64,000 nucleotides of DNA from assembly GCA_040757205.1 (NCBI GenBank), contig JBFLXL010000003.1:1-64000 (forward strand), given 5' to 3'. Positions within the stretch are counted from its first letter, which is position 1. Each line of letters begins with the position of its first letter. The notes beneath the pieces were generated by a model. That model was not told the DNA's origin, searched no databases, and was given only the letters and a program-made list of their open reading frames with translations. Below, piece by piece: positions 33,711 through 42,144 of this stretch. Source of the stretch: Bacillota bacterium. Lineage in GTDB: Bacteria > Bacillota > Desulfotomaculia > Desulfotomaculales > Desulforudaceae. The position numbers and the translations under genes are program-made.

Positions 33711-35141
33711 CTACTTGATGTAGCCCGTGCCGTAGATCTTCTCCATGGAGTCGATGATCGTGGCCTCGTAGCGCCAGTAGAATTCGTCCGACTCGGCGTT
33801 CGCCTGCAGATCGCGGTCGGTCTCGACCACGAAGTCCGGCGCCAGCAGGGCAGGGGAGAGGGTTTCGAAGTAATTTTTGATCGCGCTCAGCACCGCCGCC
33901 TGGCCGTCCTCGTTGTTGAGTACCTTGCCGATGTAGGCGTCGTGAGCCGCCTGGGCAGTGTCCATGTCGATGGCGTCCATGATCCGGATGGGCTTGACTT
34001 TCCGCCAGGCGCGGCCCTGGCCCTCCCGGAGGGATGTGAGGGTGTTGATACCCTGTTCGATGATCACTTTCTCGCCGTCGTGCACAAACACCAGGGTTCC
34101 GGATTGCAGTGCCCGGACGACCTGGTTGTGCGTGAGCCGGGGGGCGACATCAGTAAAAGGTGTGGCCGCGTAGGTGAGACTTTCGGCCAACCGCTGACCG
34201 GTACCCCGGCCCGCCACGTAACAAGCTGCTACTGCGCTCGGCCACCACGTGCCAGCCAGCTCCACACTGGTACCAACGTTAACCACACCCTCGTGATTGA
34301 AGCCGGTGGACCGGGCATTCGCGGTCGCCGGCGTCTGGTCGTCGACCGCGCTGCCGCCCAGGTAGGCAATAACCTTCTTGCCCTCGTCGCGCAGCCGTTC
34401 GACCCACGCCCGCACGGACGCCTGCAGGCTTGCGTCCGCAGCGCCGTCCAACGCGAACCCCTGGAACTGTCTGGCCTCGAAGGCGTCCATCGCACCAAGG
34501 TAATCCGCCGTTATCACGTTCGCCACGCCGGCGTTGCCACCGGTGAGGGGCTGAGTGGCCACGTTGGCGATTGTGCCGCTGCCGGCCGCCAGTTTCTGCG
34601 CTTCCAGCCAGACGTTATTCGCGCCGTCGCTGACAGCCGCCACCGCGTTGTCCACGGCGGCGCCTTTGGCGAACGTGTAGGTGTGAAGACGCCTGGCACC
34701 TTCGTAGAGGACGATGTCCTGTTTGGTCTCGTCCTGGATGTTGTCCTGTACCGCAACCTTAAAGTCCCGCGTGGTCTCGTACTTAGTGGTGAGCCTCAGT
34801 ACGTCCAGTGCCGCCGAGTCTTTCAGGGTTATGCCGGCTTTCGCTTCGCTGCCGTCCGCCAGCCGGTAGGCCAGGATCGTTTTCGGCCGTCCCAGGAGGC
34901 ACATGCGGACGCATGTGTAGGCCGTGAAGCCGCCCCCGGTGTCGGTGCCGAGAATGTCCACCAGGCCCTTTTCGCTGGTGATCTCCACCACTTGCTTCAC
35001 AGGTCCCCAGTTGGCTTTCACCGGAATGGCCACGATCCCCCGGGCGCCCGGCTGGATCGCCGCCAGGGCGGCCGCGATGAACCGCATGTAAAAGCCCGGC
35101 CTAATCGGCTTGCCCGCAGGGTCCCAAATACCGCTCGCCAT
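33711..35141 (-). CDS. Tail sheath protein, XkdK type
   Basis: A 476-aa contractile sheath subunit. Markers: KPIRPGFYMRFIAAALAAIQ at the N-terminus, IVAIPVKANWGPV, and the C-terminal RIMDAIDMDTAQAAHDAYIG and NEDGQAAVLSAIKNYFE, the sheath handshake region. It makes the particle a myovirus. There is a 100-bp gap before the tube gene. Confidence 0.92.
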   Translation of the reverse strand: MASGIWDPAGKPIRPGFYMRFIAAALAAIQPGARGIVAIPVKANWGPVKQVVEITSEKGLVDILGTDTGGGFTAYTCVRMCLLGRPKTILAYRLADGSEAKAGITLKDSAALDVLRLTTKYETTRDFKVAVQDNIQDETKQDIVLYEGARRLHTYTFAKGAAVDNAVAAVSDGANNVWLEAQKLAAGSGTIANVATQPLTGGNAGVANVITADYLGAMDAFEARQFQGFALDGAADASLQASVRAWVERLRDEGKKVIAYLGGSAVDDQTPATANARSTGFNHEGVVNVGTSVELAGTWWPSAVAACYVAGRGTGQRLAESLTYAATPFTDVAPRLTHNQVVRALQSGTLVFVHDGEKVIIEQGINTLTSLREGQGRAWRKVKPIRIMDAIDMDTAQAAHDAYIGKVLNNEDGQAAVLSAIKNYFETLSPALLAPDFVVETDRDLQANAESDEFYWRYEATIIDSMEKIYGTGYIK

Positions 35142-35344
35142 TATTTCGCCCTCCTTCTCAAGAAGCGGTTAACCGCTTTTTGCACCTCAGCCTTCGTCAG
35201 CTCCGGGGCCGGATCGCCGTGCAGCGCTCCAACGACCACTTCCGGTTTTACCCCGAAAAGTCCCTGTGCGTTTTTGATGAATTCTCCCCGGGGATACTTC
35301 GCAGGCTTGGTTTTGGCTTCGCCGTTGGTTGCCCCTTCAGTCAA
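35141..35344 (-). CDS. Small phage protein before the sheath, unknown
   Basis: A 67-aa protein with KYPRGEFIKNAQGLFGVKPE, a pattern I have seen in small genes just upstream of XkdK-type sheath genes. Its stop overlaps the sheath start. Function unknown. Confidence 0.6.
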   Translation of the reverse strand: MTEGATNGEAKTKPAKYPRGEFIKNAQGLFGVKPEVVVGALHGDPAPELTKAEVQKAVNRFLRRRAK

Positions 35345-35367
35345 CTTGCTTCCCCCCTGTCTTTGTC

Positions 35368-36207
35368 TTACTTGATTTCTCCGGTGCCGGCAACCTTCTG
35401 GATCAGGCTCACTTCCGGCTGCGGCCTGGCGACCATCTTCGTCAGCACCAAAGACACCTGGCCTTTGCGGAAGGCATCGGCCTGCAGATCCGCCCTGGGC
35501 GTCACTGCCGTCATATAGTCCTTGGCCTCGGCGTCAATCGGTATCTTGACCGCCCCCGTTAAATCCTGACTGATCCGCAACACCGCCTGCAGTTGACCGT
35601 TCGGCGTGAGACCCACCAAATGGATGGCCACGTGCTTCCGCAGCTCGTAGGCGGCGCGGCTTTTATCGGTGGCCTGGATATCCGTCACCCGGATTAGCAC
35701 CGCTGGTCTGACGTAACCCAGGGGCCAACCGTTCAGGTAGACATTCCATCCCGGCATAAAGCCTTGGATCCACCGAGCCAGCGCCTGCAGCCAGGGATCA
35801 TCCTGCACAGTCTCCGGCACATCCACGGGCTGCAGGGCCATGGCCGCGAAGCGGAGGGGCCTGGTCAGCGCGTCCCAATCGTCGTCGACGAAGTCGGGGG
35901 ACGTGGGGCCCAAGTAGTTGCACGTAAAGACCTCTTCGGTTTCCGGGTCGCCGATGAGCTGCTTGTCCAGTGCCGCCACTACGGAATTGACCAGGACATC
36001 CAGATCCGTAAAGCTGGTCCGCAAAACATAGGGGTATATCTCAAACACCCGGCGCCAGCCGGCCCAGGCCGACTCCTCGGCGTCCACGCCCTGGCGGATC
36101 ACCAGATACGGCTTTTCAGTATCCTTGTCGGCGGCGTGGGGTTCAAGCGCCCGACCGCCCAGGGCCGGAATTTCGCTGATCAGCTTTTCGCGCAGCGCAT
36201 TCCTCAA
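35368..36207 (-). CDS. Tail completion/terminator protein with two domains
   Basis: A 279-aa protein. The N-terminal 125 residues look like a tail-terminator (DUF3168-like) domain (MRNALREKLISEIPALGGRA, KPYLVIRQGVD). The C-terminal half looks like a second terminator domain (RWIQGFMPGWNVYLNGWPLG, YVRPAVLIRVTDIQ). Two usually separate proteins appear fused. Assignments are by position and pattern. Confidence 0.6.
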   Translation of the reverse strand: MRNALREKLISEIPALGGRALEPHAADKDTEKPYLVIRQGVDAEESAWAGWRRVFEIYPYVLRTSFTDLDVLVNSVVAALDKQLIGDPETEEVFTCNYLGPTSPDFVDDDWDALTRPLRFAAMALQPVDVPETVQDDPWLQALARWIQGFMPGWNVYLNGWPLGYVRPAVLIRVTDIQATDKSRAAYELRKHVAIHLVGLTPNGQLQAVLRISQDLTGAVKIPIDAEAKDYMTAVTPRADLQADAFRKGQVSLVLTKMVARPQPEVSLIQKVAGTGEIK

Positions 36208-36228
36208 GGCCGACCCCTCCCGGTACAG

Positions 36229-36558
36229 TTAACTCCATAGATCATTGAGCGTTTTTTTAACCGCGACCAGGTGGACGTCCAGCGTGGGTAGAATAATCGC
36301 GTTCTTGCCGCCGTGAGCGATTTCCAACCAGATACCGTACTCTACGCCGTGGCCAAGGGAGAGGACGACTTTGTTGTCGTCCGGCTGCTCAACACCGGCG
36401 TGCAGAGCCTGCCGGGCGTGACCGGTACGGTCCCGCCATTTGGCGCGTTGCTTGGCGTGGGACTCCATCGCACCAGCCCAGGTTTGCATCAGCATCACCG
36501 TGGCCGCTTTCTGCCGCTCAATGTGCTTCAGCGCTCCGTCTCCGAAGACCATCGGCAT
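36229..36558 (-). CDS. HK97 gp10-like head-tail protein (XkdI type)
   Basis: A 109-aa protein with WAGAMESHAKQRAKWRDRTGHARQALH and VEYGIWLEIAHGGKNAIILPT, typical of gp10/XkdI neck proteins. Its ATG (36558) overlaps the end of the broken metallopeptidase-like gene. Confidence 0.78.
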   Translation of the reverse strand: MPMVFGDGALKHIERQKAATVMLMQTWAGAMESHAKQRAKWRDRTGHARQALHAGVEQPDDNKVVLSLGHGVEYGIWLEIAHGGKNAIILPTLDVHLVAVKKTLNDLWS

Positions 36559-36765
36559 CACCCGTCCCGCAGCAGATTGTTCTCCTTGAGGACCATGTAG
36601 AGCCCGACTGACAGCCGTTCAACTTGCTCTTCGTTGAGACCGACACCCATGAAAACGTCCGCCACGTGGACCATTTCGTGGAAGAAGACCTCCATTGTTA
36701 ACAAGAGCCGGACGCTCTACCCGGTAGGGGAACGGCCCCACCTTGAGGGTCTCCGGAATCTTCAT
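36558..36765 (-). pseudogene. Broken HExxH metallopeptidase-like gene
   Basis: The frame from ATG 36765 starts MKIPETLKVGPFPYRVE, like the protein at 57345 (MKIPQHVRIGGHSFQVS). After about 23 codons the similarity shifts to another frame, which from 36695 reads MEVFFHEMVHVADVFMGVGL and ends at 36558. The HEMVH matches HEILH of the intact copy. About 25 codons are missing at the junction. So this looks like a deletion plus frameshift in a second copy of the gene. Confidence 0.65.
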
Positions 36766-37151
36766 CAACTCACCCTTTCCAGGTCGGCCTGGTAGCCGAC
36801 CACAACGCCGTCCACGACCTGCGGGTAGACGGCCCGGACGAGGAACGTGCCTAGCCCCGGGGCCTCGAATTTGTCCGTGACGTTGGGGCCAGCCTTGAGA
36901 TCGGCCGTGTGGTCCACTAATAGGCCGTAAACCGTATCCGTTTCTTTCTTTCCGGCCACGCTGGAGACATCTTGCCCGCCGGCAGGACTGCCCTGCATGA
37001 ACACGCGCACCGTCAGTGGGCCGATAGTGGAGACCCACTCCACGAACCCGCCGCCGGACCGGACCTTTTCGGTCCGTTTTATGACGATCACAGTCGGGTT
37101 TTGCGCGATGGACCACCTGATGTGCTTCTTCCGAGCCGCTACCGGATTCAT
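36765..37151 (-). CDS. Head-tail connector protein, unknown type
   Basis: A 128-aa protein, beta-rich (WSIAQNPTVIVIKRTEKVRS, GPLTVRVFMQG, LGTFLVRAVYPQVVDG), in the position of a neck/adaptor protein between capsid and tail genes (XkdH-like). Stop overlaps the start of the broken gene. Confidence 0.6.
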   Translation of the reverse strand: MNPVAARKKHIRWSIAQNPTVIVIKRTEKVRSGGGFVEWVSTIGPLTVRVFMQGSPAGGQDVSSVAGKKETDTVYGLLVDHTADLKAGPNVTDKFEAPGLGTFLVRAVYPQVVDGVVVGYQADLERVS

Positions 37152-37486
37152 CGCAGCACCTCCGGCGGGCGCACCCGGATGATCGCCGCGCCCGGCGCGG
37201 CCGCCGTCCGGGCCATTGCGGCGTAGGTGTCCGACATTTTCAGGGCGTGATCGACCTGATCTTTAAGCTTGGTCACGTCGTAAGACTCGTTGCCGACCTT
37301 GTAGCTCTCGATCTGCCCCTGGTAGAGGCCGGCCTTGATGGTCCAGGCCAGCGACGCCGCCAGGTAGAGGTCCTGCTTGTCATCCAGCAAGGACTCCAGT
37401 TCGGCGTCGGTGAAGTGGGTGTCCGCCTCGGTACCGCCGGGCGGGATGGCCTCGTTGATCAGCTTCCGTAGCGGAATTACGTCCAT
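37148..37486 (-). CDS. Head-tail adaptor protein, gp6-like
   Basis: A 112-aa helical protein: IPLRKLINEAIPPGGTEADT, FTDAELESLLDDKQDLYLAA and the KLKDQVDHALKMSDTYAAMA helix, the pattern of HK97 gp6-like/XkdG-adjacent connectors. Overlaps the next gene by 4 nt. Confidence 0.65.
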   Translation of the reverse strand: MDVIPLRKLINEAIPPGGTEADTHFTDAELESLLDDKQDLYLAASLAWTIKAGLYQGQIESYKVGNESYDVTKLKDQVDHALKMSDTYAAMARTAAAPGAAIIRVRPPEVLR

Positions 37487-37649
37487 CTATATCAGCCCCC
37501 TCATCAGGCCCCTTCCCCGGCGCCGGTCCCATGGCAGCGCTGGCGCGCGACGCTTGGAGAGGGTAGTTGCGACCGTCCCCTTTCCGGCACCGGGGGAGAG
37601 GAGGGAGTGGGAGGAAGACCCCACCCCCTATGCGTTGTGAGAAAAATGG

Positions 37650-38684
37650 TTACTGCAGGGACAGTTCCTGCACGTTTTCGCCGACCGCGGCAAACACTCC
37701 CCGATAGGCGTAGCCCACGATCTGGGCTTCCACCAACCGGGCCAAGTCGCCCCGGGCGGCCTCAAGCCGGAGATCCTGCTTGAGCAACGCCTTGAAGCCT
37801 CTCTCGGGCCTGACCAGATACGCCTTGTTTTCCGGCACCCCCGGATAGTTGTGCGTCTTTTTGCCGACGGTTACTTCCCAGCCGTCGTAGTAGACCACGG
37901 CGCTGATGCCGCTGATGCCCGGATACTTCGTGCCCGCGATCTGGTGTCCGCCCTCCAGGGCCATCTGGATGTCGGCCTCGTTGGCCGAGTTGGCCAGGAG
38001 CACCGTGCCCTTGCGCTTCTTCTTGGCCGCATCTTTCTTCGCCGCCTGGATGGTCTTCCAAACGCCGACCCAGGCAGGATCTTCGGCCGCGCCGGCGTAG
38101 GCCGTCTTGTTCGCGGCGGGATAGGTGAAGGCGAAGATGGGGTAGAGGTGGATGTGGTTCACCAGCGCGTTGTATGCCTCACCGATCGCTTTATTGAGCA
38201 TCTCGACCGAGAATGACTGATTGAAGTCCTTCATGAACTTCGTGTACTCGAAGCCGGCGGAGTAAGGCAGAATCCTGGCGGACGGCCCTTCTTCGGCGTA
38301 CAGCTTGCCGAATTTGACTTCTTCGCCCTCCATGTGTTCGGTGAAGACACACGCCCCGCCGAGCGCCCACTTGGCGTCCACGACGGGCGGAAGGTTCTTG
38401 TCCTCGATTATGTCGTAGATCGGGCGATATAGGACCGGCACCTTTTCGCGTCCCAGCTCCACATCCAGCACGGCTTTGCCCACCAGATCCTTGATGCTCT
38501 CAATGGAGCCCAGGGTCAACAACTCGCCAATCGGCTTTGTCAGCTGCAATGTCTCCATCTCGCCGTTGACGATGCGTTTGGTGACCTGGTATTCCTTGCC
38601 GTCCACAAGGAAGGACACCGGCACCTCGATGGTGCCCGCCCTGCGTTTTTCACGCAGTGTCTCGATACTGATTACTTGAACCAT
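37650..38684 (-). CDS. Major capsid protein
   Basis: A 344-aa protein in the place of the major capsid, downstream of protease/scaffold and decoration genes. Pattern fits an HK97-fold capsid of the Mu-like/minor type: SIETLREKRRAGTIEVPVSF, FGKLYAEEGPSARILPYSAG, and the large A-domain region GTVLLANSANEADIQMALEG. The 163-bp gap after it has no gene. Confidence 0.78.
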   Translation of the reverse strand: MVQVISIETLREKRRAGTIEVPVSFLVDGKEYQVTKRIVNGEMETLQLTKPIGELLTLGSIESIKDLVGKAVLDVELGREKVPVLYRPIYDIIEDKNLPPVVDAKWALGGACVFTEHMEGEEVKFGKLYAEEGPSARILPYSAGFEYTKFMKDFNQSFSVEMLNKAIGEAYNALVNHIHLYPIFAFTYPAANKTAYAGAAEDPAWVGVWKTIQAAKKDAAKKKRKGTVLLANSANEADIQMALEGGHQIAGTKYPGISGISAVVYYDGWEVTVGKKTHNYPGVPENKAYLVRPERGFKALLKQDLRLEAARGDLARLVEAQIVGYAYRGVFAAVGENVQELSLQ

Positions 38685-38700
38685 CGACTACTCAGCCTCC

Positions 38701-39216
38701 TTACGATGCAATGATGCCGGCTGTCCGGAGCTTGGCCAGCAGCGCATTGAAATCACCAACAATGGCCGCCACATCCCCCGCCGTGCTGTTGGCCTGCGCC
38801 GCAGCCTGCCGGAGCGCACCGGGCTGATCCGCAAGCTTGAACCGGATTACATTGTTGGCGTCTTTGGCCAACGTCACCCGGCCCGCGTAACGATTGCCGG
38901 GCGCCGCCTGGGTAAAGCGGTTGTTGGCGGCGTCCCAGTAGATGTCCGCGCCGCCCGCCATGGCATCGGTGGTCAGGATCTGGTCCGTCTCGTACTCCGC
39001 CTGTTCGATGTTCAGCACCAGCTCGGCCGTTTCTCCCGCGCCGGTGGTAACGCTCCGCATGGCCGCGCCCAAAAACCCGCCGATCAGGTAGAACTTACCC
39101 GCAGAAATAGTGGTGTTTTGCGGCACGGTCACTTGCACCGCTCTGCCGTTCGATACCTTGGGGTCGGTGCTCTGGTGCACTGTGGTCGGTACCGGTTGAC
39201 CCTGGTACATCTGCAT
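38701..39216 (-). CDS. Capsid decoration protein-like
   Basis: A 171-aa protein with a DUF2190-like beta domain (VTVPQNTTISAGKFYLIGGF, ADIYWDAANNRFTQAAPGNR, YAGRVTLAKDANNVIRFKL), typical of small decoration proteins encoded before the capsid gene. The C-terminus adds an Ala-rich helix. Confidence 0.68.
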   Translation of the reverse strand: MQMYQGQPVPTTVHQSTDPKVSNGRAVQVTVPQNTTISAGKFYLIGGFLGAAMRSVTTGAGETAELVLNIEQAEYETDQILTTDAMAGGADIYWDAANNRFTQAAPGNRYAGRVTLAKDANNVIRFKLADQPGALRQAAAQANSTAGDVAAIVGDFNALLAKLRTAGIIAS

Positions 39217-39229
39217 TCACGTCCTTTCG

Positions 39230-39757
39230 TTAAATGGCGGTCCGCTTTACGCGCACGTTGGCGGGACCGCCTTTGTCGCCGACGGCGCGCACGGCGCCGG
39301 CGACCATTGCCGGCGTGTCAGTGTGCAGCCGACTCAGGGCCTCCTTTACCGACGCTTCGGCCAGCAGTGCGTCGATCTCGCCGACGATCTGCTCCTTGGT
39401 CTTGCCCGCCGGCTGCAACATCTTCCGAATCAACGCCTGAGCCATCTCGCCGGCGACTTTTTCTTTGAGCACGCCGTCGACCAGGGCCTGCTGGCTACGC
39501 TCGCGGTCTTTGTCCATAGCCGCCTTGGCATCCCTGGCCGCCTGTACGATGTCCATTTCGCCGGTCACGCCCAGGGCTTCGGCCACGGCCTGCAGCGCTG
39601 CTTTCTCCGCGCCGGCCTTGCGCTCCACCCACTTGCCGTCAATCGCCCCGGCCACCTGCTCCGGCGTCCAGCCCATCTCCCCGGCCACCTGGGCCAGGGT
39701 CACATCACCGCTCTGCAGCAAGCCCTTCAGTTGCTGCACCAACTCTTTCCAACCCAT
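39230..39757 (-). CDS. Nested scaffold protein (Mu gpZ-like)
   Basis: Inside the protease gene an ATG at 39757 (MGWKELVQQLKGLLQ) is preceded by AAGGAGG with 7-nt spacing, a near-ideal internal site. It would yield the 175-aa scaffold alone in the same frame. Mu makes scaffold Z from within gene I in the same way. Confidence 0.75.
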   Translation of the reverse strand: MGWKELVQQLKGLLQSGDVTLAQVAGEMGWTPEQVAGAIDGKWVERKAGAEKAALQAVAEALGVTGEMDIVQAARDAKAAMDKDRERSQQALVDGVLKEKVAGEMAQALIRKMLQPAGKTKEQIVGEIDALLAEASVKEALSRLHTDTPAMVAGAVRAVGDKGGPANVRVKRTAI

Positions 39758-40309
39758 CGCTTTGCCTCCTTCAATCTCACCAGTGGCCACTATTCTGGTT
39801 TGCATCCCCGCCCGGTCCAGAGGCGTCCAGTCAATTGAAAGCGCCTCATAGTCAATAACCTCGGTCTCTCCGCCCGCCGTCCGCAGCTTGGGATAGCCGA
39901 AGATGGACACCTGCTTAACCCGTCCGGTGCGTATCCAGCGTTTGAGATCCACCGCCGCCTGGTCAACCACGCCCCGAAAATACGCTTTGCCGTTCTGCAT
40001 CTTGGCTCCGACCCAATGGGTTACAACCGCCGGGAACTGGGTGGGCACATCGTCGGCCTTCTGGTGCCCCAAGAACCCGTTCAGCGTTTGCTCTTGGACA
40101 CGCCGGACGATGGCTTCCAGCGCCGGCATCTTGTAGTTCCAACCTCGCTTACTCTTGCCCGGGGCAATCTCGACCACGACCTCCAGGGGGTCCTGGTCGC
40201 CGGCTTTAAGCGCCGACAGATCCACGCCCGGCGCCGCCGGCACATCATCGGGCCGCATCTCCCCGGAGACGGCTGCCGGCAGCCATGTCATTTCTCCCAC
40301 ATGCAACAA
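39230..40309 (-). CDS. Prohead protease with fused scaffold (Mu gpI-like)
   Basis: A 359-aa protein. The N-terminal 175 residues look like a phage maturation protease (EAIVRRVQEQTLNGFLGHQK, KQVSIFGYPKLR, YEALSIDWTPLDRAGMQTRI; His and Ser are candidates for the catalytic pair). The C-terminal 180 residues are helical, charged scaffold. A nested start for the scaffold alone is listed separately. Confidence 0.75.
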   Translation of the reverse strand: MLHVGEMTWLPAAVSGEMRPDDVPAAPGVDLSALKAGDQDPLEVVVEIAPGKSKRGWNYKMPALEAIVRRVQEQTLNGFLGHQKADDVPTQFPAVVTHWVGAKMQNGKAYFRGVVDQAAVDLKRWIRTGRVKQVSIFGYPKLRTAGGETEVIDYEALSIDWTPLDRAGMQTRIVATGEIEGGKAMGWKELVQQLKGLLQSGDVTLAQVAGEMGWTPEQVAGAIDGKWVERKAGAEKAALQAVAEALGVTGEMDIVQAARDAKAAMDKDRERSQQALVDGVLKEKVAGEMAQALIRKMLQPAGKTKEQIVGEIDALLAEASVKEALSRLHTDTPAMVAGAVRAVGDKGGPANVRVKRTAI

Positions 40310-40345
40310 ATCACACCTCCTTTCGGGGCATACTGAACACCGCAG

Positions 40346-40416
40346 GCGTTAACGGGGTTAACCCCCGGCGTTAACATAGCGTTAATACCGCGTTACATGG
40401 GCGTTATTTTGCGTTA
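40346..40416 (+). promoter_or_regulatory. Phased GCGTTA array at prophage midpoint
   Basis: Six GCGTTA motifs in one orientation start at 40346, 40368, 40379, 40390, 40401 and 40411, so spacings are 22, 11, 11, 11 and 10 bp, all near whole helical turns. A palindrome GGGGTTAACCCC (40354-40365) fills part of the 22-bp gap. It occupies the 195-bp gap between the protease and DUF4926 genes. The prophage midpoint is about 40520. Related TAACGC/GCGTTA motifs cluster near the phage left end. Protein bound is unknown. Confidence 0.8.
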
Positions 40417-40504
40417 CTAGATTTGGGTACGTGGGTGGGTAGGGGTGTGCCCGGCTACGAGGCTTGCAGGGCCGTATAGGCCCTGCTGCCAAATCATGGG
40501 TGCT

Positions 40505-40723
40505 TTATGGCTTGCCGACGGAGCCTATGCTGTGAACCAGTTCCAAATCGTCGGGGCCGAACTCCTCCAGGGCCGGGGTTTCTCCCTCGTCGCCGAATTC
40601 CACTGTGTAGGCTTCATCCGGATGCCGAAACGCCATTACCACCGTTCCGGTGTCACCGTTTTTCAGTCCGTGCTCCGGAAAATCCCTGGTCAATCGTACC
40701 ACATCAAGTTCCTCGAACTTCAT
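40505..40723 (-). CDS. DUF4926 protein, putative immunity partner
   Basis: A 72-aa protein with the DUF4926 pattern (LDVVRLTRDFPEHGLKNGDT, GTVVMAF, AYTVEFGDEGET). DUF4926 genes are often next to DUF6883 genes, and here the ATG overlaps the stop of a DUF6883-ending gene (ATGA). A role as antitoxin/immunity protein is inferred from this pairing. A longer frame upstream (to 40798) overlaps coding sequence and is not used. Confidence 0.75.
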   Translation of the reverse strand: MKFEELDVVRLTRDFPEHGLKNGDTGTVVMAFRHPDEAYTVEFGDEGETPALEEFGPDDLELVHSIGSVGKP

Positions 40724-42144
40724 TTCTTCACCTTCTTCTTCTTGGCAACCAGAGTAGTCACCAGCTCGGGGAAGTCCTTGCCCGTCTTGATGCGCCACGC
40801 CGTCACCACATCTGCCGTGTTGCCGTTCGGCCCCGTCAGTGCCATGATCACTTGATACCTGTGCCCATATTGATCACGGCCCTTATCGACCGCATTGTAA
40901 TAGGGCAGGTTATCCAAGATATCTCTCTCCAGGCGCCCGGCGGTGCTCGGGTCATATCCAAGGACTCTCTCGAAAACTATCGCCTTGTTCTTCCCCCTGG
41001 GGTGCTCCTTGTCCAGGGAATACTTCAACAGCTTCGGCGGGGCAATATAGGCCCGTTCCAGCCCCGGCAGCGGCTTTTCGGCCCATGCCTTTTCTCTGAT
41101 TATACCACCTGGCGGCCCGGCGCTAAACCCTTTGTAGACATTATTGTACCAATTTTCCAGGTCGGGCTGGGCAGCCGGGTCCTGTGTCCATTCCTTGATC
41201 TTATCGGCCATTTCCTCCGGCTGGGTGTGTACCGGTACCAGAAAGCTCAGTGTGTTCGGATGCGCAGGATAGACCGGCTCGTTACCCGCGGCGTACACTC
41301 CCGGCCCCAGACCGTCCTCGTCGGCGGTCGCCAGTACGTCACAGATGTCGTAGATCCGATGCTGTGCCGAAAGACAATACTTGATCCCGACGTAGGAGGG
41401 AGTGAGCCGCGCACTGTTGATACTGGCCTGGCCGAAGGCGGCCGTGGCCTCGGTGCGCGCCAGGCGCAGCGCCTCGTAGCTGATGTCCTTCGGCACGCGC
41501 CCCTTGAGGCGCTCCCACGCCTCGGGGTAGTCCCGCAGGAGCGTCCCAGTGCCCTGCTTTACGTATCGTTCCAACATCCGGGCGGTCTTCACCGCGTCCT
41601 GGCCAGCGGCCGCCGATTCCTGCACGAGCCTGGTCAGTTGCTTACCGTAGTTCTCCCCGGTGCGCCAGATCCGGTCCGACACCTTTAGCCCCTTGTGGGT
41701 CCGCTGCCACGCGGCTTCCACCGCCCGGGCGTTGACCCGGGCGAACATGCTGTTAATGCCGGATGCGGTCACCAGGGTGCTGCCCGCATCTTGGAAGAGG
41801 GTGGTCGTCACTCCTTTGGAGTAGGTCGTCCCGGCTTCGACCGCGCCGTGGATCTGCCGGCGCAACGCCGCAGCCAAATCGTCCGTCAGCTGGCCGGCCT
41901 CCAGCCGCAGCATCTTCTCCAGCTCTTCGAGCTGTTGTTTCCTGATGTAGCTTGAAGGGGCTTTAAGGACCAGTTTCCGTATCTCGGCGGCGATGTGGTC
42001 GGCGGACCGCGCATAGACCTGTCTGATCTCCAGATCCTGTTTCAGGCGCAGCTCGATAAACTCCCGCCGGGCCTGCAGGAAACGCCGCTTATACTCCTCG
42101 TTTCGGGTGGCGGCCGCGATCTGGTCGATCTCCCGCGGGCTCAT
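40720..42144 (-). CDS. MuF-type minor head protein fused to C-terminal DUF6883 domain
   Basis: A 474-aa protein. Residues 1-290 are a phage Mu gpF/SPP1 gp7-like head morphogenesis protein: QAREEF-type coiled helices, ALRLARTEATAAFGQASINS, DICDVLATADEDGLGPGVYA and YPAHPNTLSF. From about residue 365 a DUF6883 domain follows: LKYSLDKEHPRGKNKAIVF, RVLGYDPSTAGRLERDIL, DQYGHRYQVIMALTGPNG. MuF proteins carrying toxin domains with a downstream immunity gene are a known phage-borne polymorphic toxin class. The toxin activity here is inferred. Confidence 0.8.
   Translation of the reverse strand: MSPREIDQIAAATRNEEYKRRFLQARREFIELRLKQDLEIRQVYARSADHIAAEIRKLVLKAPSSYIRKQQLEELEKMLRLEAGQLTDDLAAALRRQIHGAVEAGTTYSKGVTTTLFQDAGSTLVTASGINSMFARVNARAVEAAWQRTHKGLKVSDRIWRTGENYGKQLTRLVQESAAAGQDAVKTARMLERYVKQGTGTLLRDYPEAWERLKGRVPKDISYEALRLARTEATAAFGQASINSARLTPSYVGIKYCLSAQHRIYDICDVLATADEDGLGPGVYAAGNEPVYPAHPNTLSFLVPVHTQPEEMADKIKEWTQDPAAQPDLENWYNNVYKGFSAGPPGGIIREKAWAEKPLPGLERAYIAPPKLLKYSLDKEHPRGKNKAIVFERVLGYDPSTAGRLERDILDNLPYYNAVDKGRDQYGHRYQVIMALTGPNGNTADVVTAWRIKTGKDFPELVTTLVAKKKKVKK

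Noticed and set aside
33633-35375. 580-aa open frame opposite the tail sheath gene
   Set aside because: Antisense shadow with no family pattern; the sheath gene is well supported.
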